From the NCBI GenBank assembly GCA_049323835.1, contig JBMOOJ010000111.1:7919-71918 (forward strand): a DNA stretch of 64,000 nt, written 5' to 3'. Of the stretch, positions 59,777 to 64,000 are shown one piece after another; within the stretch, counting starts at the first letter, position 1; every line of letters starts with the position of its first letter. Below the pieces are notes generated by a model. The model made no database searches and had not been told where the DNA came from. It saw nothing but the letters and a program-made list of their open reading frames with translations. The DNA comes from SG-bin9 sp049323835 (GTDB taxonomy: Bacteria; Pseudomonadota; Alphaproteobacteria; Rhizobiales; Xanthobacteraceae). The translations under genes were made by a program, and so were the position numbers.

Positions 59777-60235
59777 TCAGCGCGCGAACACCGGCATCGG
59801 CGACGCCCGGTTCCGGATCAGATGATCGAGGGAAACGGCACCGGGCCCGCGGGCGACGATAAGGATCAGCAATGCGGCCCAGAGAGAATGCTCGGGCCAT
59901 GCGCCCGGATACACGAAAGCCTGGATCACCGCGACCATCCCCAGCAGGGCCAGCGCCGACAGGCGCGATGCGAAGCCGATGACCAGCAGCGCCGGAAAAA
60001 CATGCTCGGCGGCTGTGGCCGCGTAAGCCGCAATATCGGGCGGCAGGAGAGGAACCTTGTATTCTTCACGAAACAGAACGAACGTTTCCTCGCGAAGCTG
60101 GAGGCCGGATACCTTGGTCTGGCCGGAGCGCCAGAACACGCTGGCGATGGCCAGCCGCGCGGCGAGAGCAATGAAACCGTGTGGGATCCGCTCAGCGAGA
60201 CGCTGACCGCGATCGAGCAAGCTGGTGAATGACAT
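59777..60235 (-). CDS. DoxX family membrane protein
   Basis: A 152-residue DoxX-type protein with four predicted helices (ALAARLAIASVFWRSGQTKV, then AAEHVFPALLVIGFASRLSA). A DoxX gene (bufD) is a common fourth member of bufferin operons; here it is on the opposite strand and convergent with bufC. It may be a quinone-linked redox partner. The ATG at 60235 has GGGAG upstream. Confidence 0.85.
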   Translation of the reverse strand: MSFTSLLDRGQRLAERIPHGFIALAARLAIASVFWRSGQTKVSGLQLREETFVLFREEYKVPLLPPDIAAYAATAAEHVFPALLVIGFASRLSALALLGMVAVIQAFVYPGAWPEHSLWAALLILIVARGPGAVSLDHLIRNRASPMPVFAR

Positions 60236-60404
60236 CGGGCACTCCCAAATTGGTTGGATAGCAGCAGAAGGCCCTGCCCGGCCGGAATGCTGAAATGCCG
60301 ATGCGTGATGAAAGCCATAGCCGCCGCGTATCGGGTTATCGCTGGACTTGCGGCGGCGCGCGCTCGATGATGTGACGACGCCGTAATGGCGACTGGCTCC
60401 AACC

Positions 60405-61724
60405 ATGAGCATGACAATGCAGGCCCCGACCGAACATACCCCGCGCGTCGTCATCGTCGGCGCAGGCTTCGGCGGCCTTTCGGCAGCCCGGGAGCTCGCC
60501 GGCGCGCCGTTCGACGTGACCCTCATTGACCGCCACAACTACCACCTGTTTCAGCCGCTGCTCTATCAGGTCGCTACCGCGGGCCTTTCACCCGCCGATA
60601 TCGCCGCCCCCATCCGCAGCATCGTCCGCGGGCGTTCGAACCAGACCGTGATGCTTGCAACCGTCACCGGCGTCGATCCGAAAGCCGGCGAGGTAATGAC
60701 CAGTGATCGCCGTATCCCGTTCGACTACCTGATCCTCGCGACCGGCGCGCAGCACGCCTATTTCGGTCACGACGATTGGGAGCTTTACGCGCCGGGGTTG
60801 AAAATCATCGACGACGCCACACGGTTTCGCGCGCGCATGCTGCTCGCATTCGAACATGCCGAGAGCGAGATGGATGCAGGTGAGCGCAGGCGGCTCCTGA
60901 CGTTCGTGGTCATCGGCGGCGGGCCAACCGGCGTCGAAATGGCCGGCGCGATCGCCGAACTCGCGCGGCGCGCACTCGCCAAGGATTTTCGCACGATCGA
61001 TCCGACGTCCGCGCGCGTGATCCTCGTCGAAGTCGGCTCGCGATTGCTCGCCACCTTCGATCCATCGCTGTCGCGGCAGGCGCAACGCTCGCTTGAGAAA
61101 CTTGGCGTCGAAGTCCGGCTCGGACGGGCCGTCACCGGCTGCGACGCCGGCGGCGTGACACTCGGCGACGAGCGGATTGAGGCGCGGACCATCATGTGGG
61201 GTGCGGGGGTCATGGCCTCGCCAGCCGGACGCTGGCTGAACGTGCCGACCGATCGTGCCGGCCGCGTGATGATCAATCCCGATCTCAGCGTTCCCGGACA
61301 CCCCAATGTCTACGTCATCGGCGACACGGCAACTATCAACGGTCAGGACGGAAAGCCCCTGCCGGGCGTTGCGCCAGTCGCGAAGCAGCAGGGATATTAT
61401 GTGGCCAGACGGCTGATCGCCGCCCGCGAGGGAAAGCCGGCTGCCGCTCCCTTCGCCTATCGCGACTTCGGCTCGCTGGCAACGATTGGGCGCAAGCACG
61501 CCATTATGCAACTCGGCCGCTTCAAGCTGGCTGGCTTCATCGCGTGGCTGGTCTGGTGCGTAGCCCATATCTACTTCCTGATCGGCTTCCGCAATCGCAT
61601 CGTCGTTGCGCTCAACTGGATGTGGAATTATGTCACGTTCCAGCGCGGCACGCGCCTGATCACCGGTATGCGCGAAGCACAGATGCCGATACCGCCACAA
61701 TCTTCCAACCGCAACGCTGCCTAG
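60405..61724 (+). CDS. ndh: Type II NADH:quinone oxidoreductase
   Basis: A 439-residue flavoprotein with two dinucleotide folds: GAGFGGLSAAREL (FAD) and GGGPTGVEMAGAIAEL (NADH). NYHLFQPLLYQVATAGL is near residue 45, and a C-terminal membrane-associating segment (GFIAWLVWCVAHIYFLIGFR) is typical of NDH-2. It oxidises NADH without pumping protons. It is divergent from the DoxX gene and 20 bp before the peroxiredoxin-like gene. Confidence 0.95.
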   Translation: MSMTMQAPTEHTPRVVIVGAGFGGLSAARELAGAPFDVTLIDRHNYHLFQPLLYQVATAGLSPADIAAPIRSIVRGRSNQTVMLATVTGVDPKAGEVMTSDRRIPFDYLILATGAQHAYFGHDDWELYAPGLKIIDDATRFRARMLLAFEHAESEMDAGERRRLLTFVVIGGGPTGVEMAGAIAELARRALAKDFRTIDPTSARVILVEVGSRLLATFDPSLSRQAQRSLEKLGVEVRLGRAVTGCDAGGVTLGDERIEARTIMWGAGVMASPAGRWLNVPTDRAGRVMINPDLSVPGHPNVYVIGDTATINGQDGKPLPGVAPVAKQQGYYVARRLIAAREGKPAAAPFAYRDFGSLATIGRKHAIMQLGRFKLAGFIAWLVWCVAHIYFLIGFRNRIVVALNWMWNYVTFQRGTRLITGMREAQMPIPPQSSNRNAA

Positions 61725-61744
61725 TTCCACGGCCACACTCCCGC

Positions 61745-62452
61745 ATGACCGCACCATCAGACGATATTGCGACGACGCTTCGTCAAGCCTTCGAGATCTG
61801 CCGCGACATGGATGGCCCGCTGAAAGAGCGGCTGGCCGCGTATGCAATCGCGAGCCGCAAGGCGCTCCCCGCTTATGGCGAAGCCGTCGATCGGCTGGTC
61901 GCCCGTATCAACGAGAATGGGGGCGGCGAGAACGGCCCCAAGCCCGGCGACGCGATGCCGGACTTCGTATTGCCTGATGAAAGCGGCCGCCTGGTCAGCC
62001 TCGATTCGCTGTGCGCAGCGGGCTCCGTCGCCATCATGTTTCATCGCGGCCACTGGTGCCCTTACTGCCGGCTCAACGTCAATGCGCTCGTCAGGGCGCA
62101 AGACCGGATTTCCGCCACCGGCGGGCAGGTCGTGATCATCACGCCAGAGCGCCAGCAGTTCGCACAAAGTTTCAAGCGGGATTCAGGCGCTCCGTTCCCG
62201 GTGCTGACAGACATGGACAACGGCTACGCCCTGACACTCAATCTCGCGATCTGGCTGAGCGAAGATCTGCAAGCCATTCTCGCACGCAACAACTTGCCCG
62301 AGTTCCACGGCAACAACGCCTGGATGCTGCCGATTCCGGCGACGTTCGTAACCGGCCGGGATGGGATCGTGAAAGCGCGCTTCGTCGATCCGGATTTCCG
62401 CAAACGCATGGACATCGACGACCTGATCACAGCGCTCCGGTCTGCAAACTGA
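61745..62452 (+). CDS. Peroxiredoxin-like (AhpC/TSA) protein
   Basis: A 235-residue thioredoxin-fold protein: after a helical N-terminus the AhpC/TSA domain begins at PGDAMPDFVLPDESG, and the redox site GHWCPYCRLN has Cys105 and Cys108. The CPYC pair is unlike typical PxxxTxxC peroxiredoxins and fits peroxiredoxin-like or thiol-disulfide proteins. It follows ndh directly, suggesting oxidative-stress defence. Confidence 0.85.
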   Translation: MTAPSDDIATTLRQAFEICRDMDGPLKERLAAYAIASRKALPAYGEAVDRLVARINENGGGENGPKPGDAMPDFVLPDESGRLVSLDSLCAAGSVAIMFHRGHWCPYCRLNVNALVRAQDRISATGGQVVIITPERQQFAQSFKRDSGAPFPVLTDMDNGYALTLNLAIWLSEDLQAILARNNLPEFHGNNAWMLPIPATFVTGRDGIVKARFVDPDFRKRMDIDDLITALRSAN

Positions 62453-62462
62453 TTGGCCAGAC

Positions 62463-63347
62463 CTAGTTATAGCGTGACCAGTCCGCGCCACGCAGCAGCC
62501 GCATCACTGCTCCGGCGACCGCTGTACGCTGCCGTCCGGCAACGCCGTAAAGATGGACGGTGCGCTTCAGATCGAGGCCAGCAACATCGGCTCGTTTCAA
62601 TGACTCAGGCGCGTTGGAACTGCGCGGCACGAAAGCGATGCCGACATCGGCCTCGATCAGCTCGATAAGATCGCGCTCCGAGGAAATCTGGTGGCGGCCG
62701 CCGATCTCGATGCTCTGCTCGCGCAAGCAGTTGCTGAATCTCTCAGAGCATTCACAATAGCTGCGATTGAGCAGCTGCTCGCTAGCAATATCGCCGATGT
62801 CGATGCTGTCCCGATCTGCCAACCGGTGTTGCGGGTTGAGTACAAGCTGGAAACGTTCGGTGAACAGCGGCCATGCATCGATCCGGTCCCACTCGCTGCT
62901 GACCTCGGCGGCGAGGCCGAGCTCGGCGTCGCCGCTTTTCAGATACTCAGCGACATCCTTACTGCTTCCTCGCAGGAAGCGGAGTTCGAGTCCCTTGAAG
63001 TGTTTCTTGATCTCATCGAGGTGCGGAATCAGCAAGGATAGATCAACGGACTCGGTGAGCGCGATGCGGAGCGAGCCCACCTCTCCGCTCTTGAAGGACG
63101 ACGCAAGCGATCGGGCGCCGACGGCCGCATCGTAGCACTGCTGAAGAAGCGGCAGCATGCGCTGGCCAAGCTCGGTGAGTTGCGCGGCTGGCCGTTCGCG
63201 GCGAAACAGATCGCCGCCCAGTTCGGCTTCCAGTTGCTTGATCGCGCGCGTAAGCGACGGTTGCGTGACGTTGCACTCGTCCGCAGCCCGCGTGAAGTTT
63301 AGCGTACGCGTGACCGCCAGAAAATACCGAACCTGATGCATCTCCAT
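62463..63347 (-). CDS. LysR-family transcriptional regulator
   Basis: A 294-residue regulator with an N-terminal winged helix (MHQVRYFLAVTRTLNFTRAA, then TQPSLTRAIKQLEAELGGDL) and a periplasmic-binding-type effector domain. CysB/OxyR-like control of nearby oxidative-stress genes is possible, but no effector can be named. It is convergent with the peroxiredoxin-like gene and divergent from the bdhA-like gene, a likely target. The start is ATG 63347. Confidence 0.92.
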   Translation of the reverse strand: MEMHQVRYFLAVTRTLNFTRAADECNVTQPSLTRAIKQLEAELGGDLFRRERPAAQLTELGQRMLPLLQQCYDAAVGARSLASSFKSGEVGSLRIALTESVDLSLLIPHLDEIKKHFKGLELRFLRGSSKDVAEYLKSGDAELGLAAEVSSEWDRIDAWPLFTERFQLVLNPQHRLADRDSIDIGDIASEQLLNRSYCECSERFSNCLREQSIEIGGRHQISSERDLIELIEADVGIAFVPRSSNAPESLKRADVAGLDLKRTVHLYGVAGRQRTAVAGAVMRLLRGADWSRYN

Positions 63348-63533
63348 GTGCTGGCCCCGTATCGATCTTCCCTGTTCCCGATGCATTTCTAGCTGAAAGG
63401 CACCAGAAATCCCACTCCAGGCGCGATAGCAACTGCGTATGGATAAGGAAGCCAGCGGGCATTTCCGTTACGCCAGGCGGACTTGCAATCTTTGCCCAAC
63501 TTCGCGGCACTTCGCAGCGCAAAGGGCAACATC

Positions 63534-64000
63534 ATGAACATCCAGACCAAGCCTCTGGCGGCCATGGCGCCGTCATTGAGAGGAAAAGTGTCTCTAGTCA
63601 CGGGCTCCACCAGCGGTATAGGGCTCGGCATTGCGCGATCCCTCGCACAGGCAGGCTCCGCCATCATGCTGAACGGCTTCGGAAGCGCCGACGACATCGC
63701 TCAAGTTCAATCCAGCATCGAAACCGATTTCGGCGTTCCGGTCAGCTATTCCCCCGCGGATATGTCAAAGCCGGACGCCATCGGCGGCATGGTCATGGAA
63801 ACGATGCACGATTACGGCCGCCTCGATATTGTCGTGAACAATGCCGGCATTCAGCATGTCGCGCCGGTCGATCAGTTTCCCATCGAGAAATGGGATGCAA
63901 TCCTCGCCATCGACCTTTCATCGGCATTTCACACCATCCGTGCGGCACTTCCGGCGATGCGCGCGCACAACTACGGGCGCATCATCAATATCGCCTCGGC
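63534..64000 (+). CDS. 3-hydroxybutyrate dehydrogenase-like SDR (truncated by window edge)
   Basis: The first 155 residues of an SDR, with cofactor loop TGSTSGIGLGIA and NNAGIQHVAPVDQFP, the latter typical of BdhA, which interconverts 3-hydroxybutyrate and acetoacetate. The catalytic Ser is just reached (NIAS). The start is ATG 63534; ATG 63564 is an alternative. The gene continues beyond the window. It is divergent from the LysR gene. Confidence 0.85.
   Translation, partial: MNIQTKPLAAMAPSLRGKVSLVTGSTSGIGLGIARSLAQAGSAIMLNGFGSADDIAQVQSSIETDFGVPVSYSPADMSKPDAIGGMVMETMHDYGRLDIVVNNAGIQHVAPVDQFPIEKWDAILAIDLSSAFHTIRAALPAMRAHNYGRIINIAS

Noticed and set aside
1..64000. CRISPR arrays, insertion sequences, tRNA or rRNA genes
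   Set aside because: No regularly spaced repeats, transposase frames or RNA-gene patterns were recognised on either strand.

Overview
This 64-kb window looks like the chromosome of a Hyphomicrobiales alphaproteobacterium, probably of the Bradyrhizobium / Rhodopseudomonas / Afipia neighbourhood. The evidence is high-GC DNA, a FixL heme-PAS kinase with FixJ and a FixK-type Crp/Fnr regulator, one contiguous ccoNOQPGHIS cluster, several large amide or amino-acid type ABC operons, and DUF6894. The species is not provable from the sequence alone. No rRNA, tRNA, insertion sequence, prophage or CRISPR array was recognised. A run of ten N inside one gene (10545-10554) marks a draft-assembly gap.

Layout. 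(1) 1-5200, minus: the high-affinity K+ pump operon, transcribed as a 27-aa membrane peptide, kdpF, kdpA, kdpB, kdpC, then kdpD running off the left edge. ppa (inorganic pyrophosphatase) follows on plus. (2) 6088-13403, minus: an HpaB-type flavin monooxygenase, its flavin reductase, a complete branched-chain-amino-acid-type ABC transporter and two small enzymes of unknown function (DUF4286-like, DUF3830-like), probably for uptake and hydroxylation of an aromatic or heterocyclic acid. (3) 13706-16488: a GntR/FCD regulator, a cupin and a RidA protein on minus, divergent from an orphan TRAP solute receptor. Two near-identical palindromes lie 74 bp apart in the divergent promoter. (4) 16549-26743, minus: a LacI-controlled polyol or glycerol-ether-like operon with an FAD oxidase, FGGY kinase, Ugp-type ABC importer, SDR and glycerol dehydrogenase.

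(5) 26838-41630: the micro-oxic regulon. FixLJ (plus) diverge from fixK, which carries a FixJ-like site. FixK/FNR-type boxes (TTGAY-N4-RTCAA) stand before a single-domain response regulator, a 61-aa membrane peptide, ccoNOQPGHIS (cbb3 oxidase and its assembly factors), a 59-aa peptide coupled to hemN, a double-UspA protein and a small cytochrome c. If each box is centred at -41.5, the predicted start site falls 16-34 nt upstream of each start codon. A DUF6894 protein ends the block.

(6) 41646-55067, minus: an amide-utilisation operon. amiC and amiR come first, followed by a leader with two hairpins and an intrinsic terminator (the layout of AmiR/ANTAR antitermination). Then come a Tat-exported receptor, UrtBCDE-type ABC components, aliphatic amidase amiE, an NCS1 permease, a MetX-like hydrolase and a MoxR ATPase / VWA pair of the NorQ-NorD / CbbQ-CbbO type. 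(7) 55629-63347: an MFS permease and a secreted cupin flanking a 15-bp inverted repeat, a bufferin (DUF2282) RiPP cluster with its DUF692 and DUF2063 enzymes, a convergent DoxX protein, type II NADH dehydrogenase, a peroxiredoxin-like protein and a LysR regulator. (8) The right edge holds a truncated 3-hydroxybutyrate-dehydrogenase-like SDR.

The parts most worth following up are the AmiR leader with the unexpected MoxR/VWA pair, the FixK regulon with its two unassigned small proteins, the bufferin cluster, and the 27-aa peptide ahead of kdpF.
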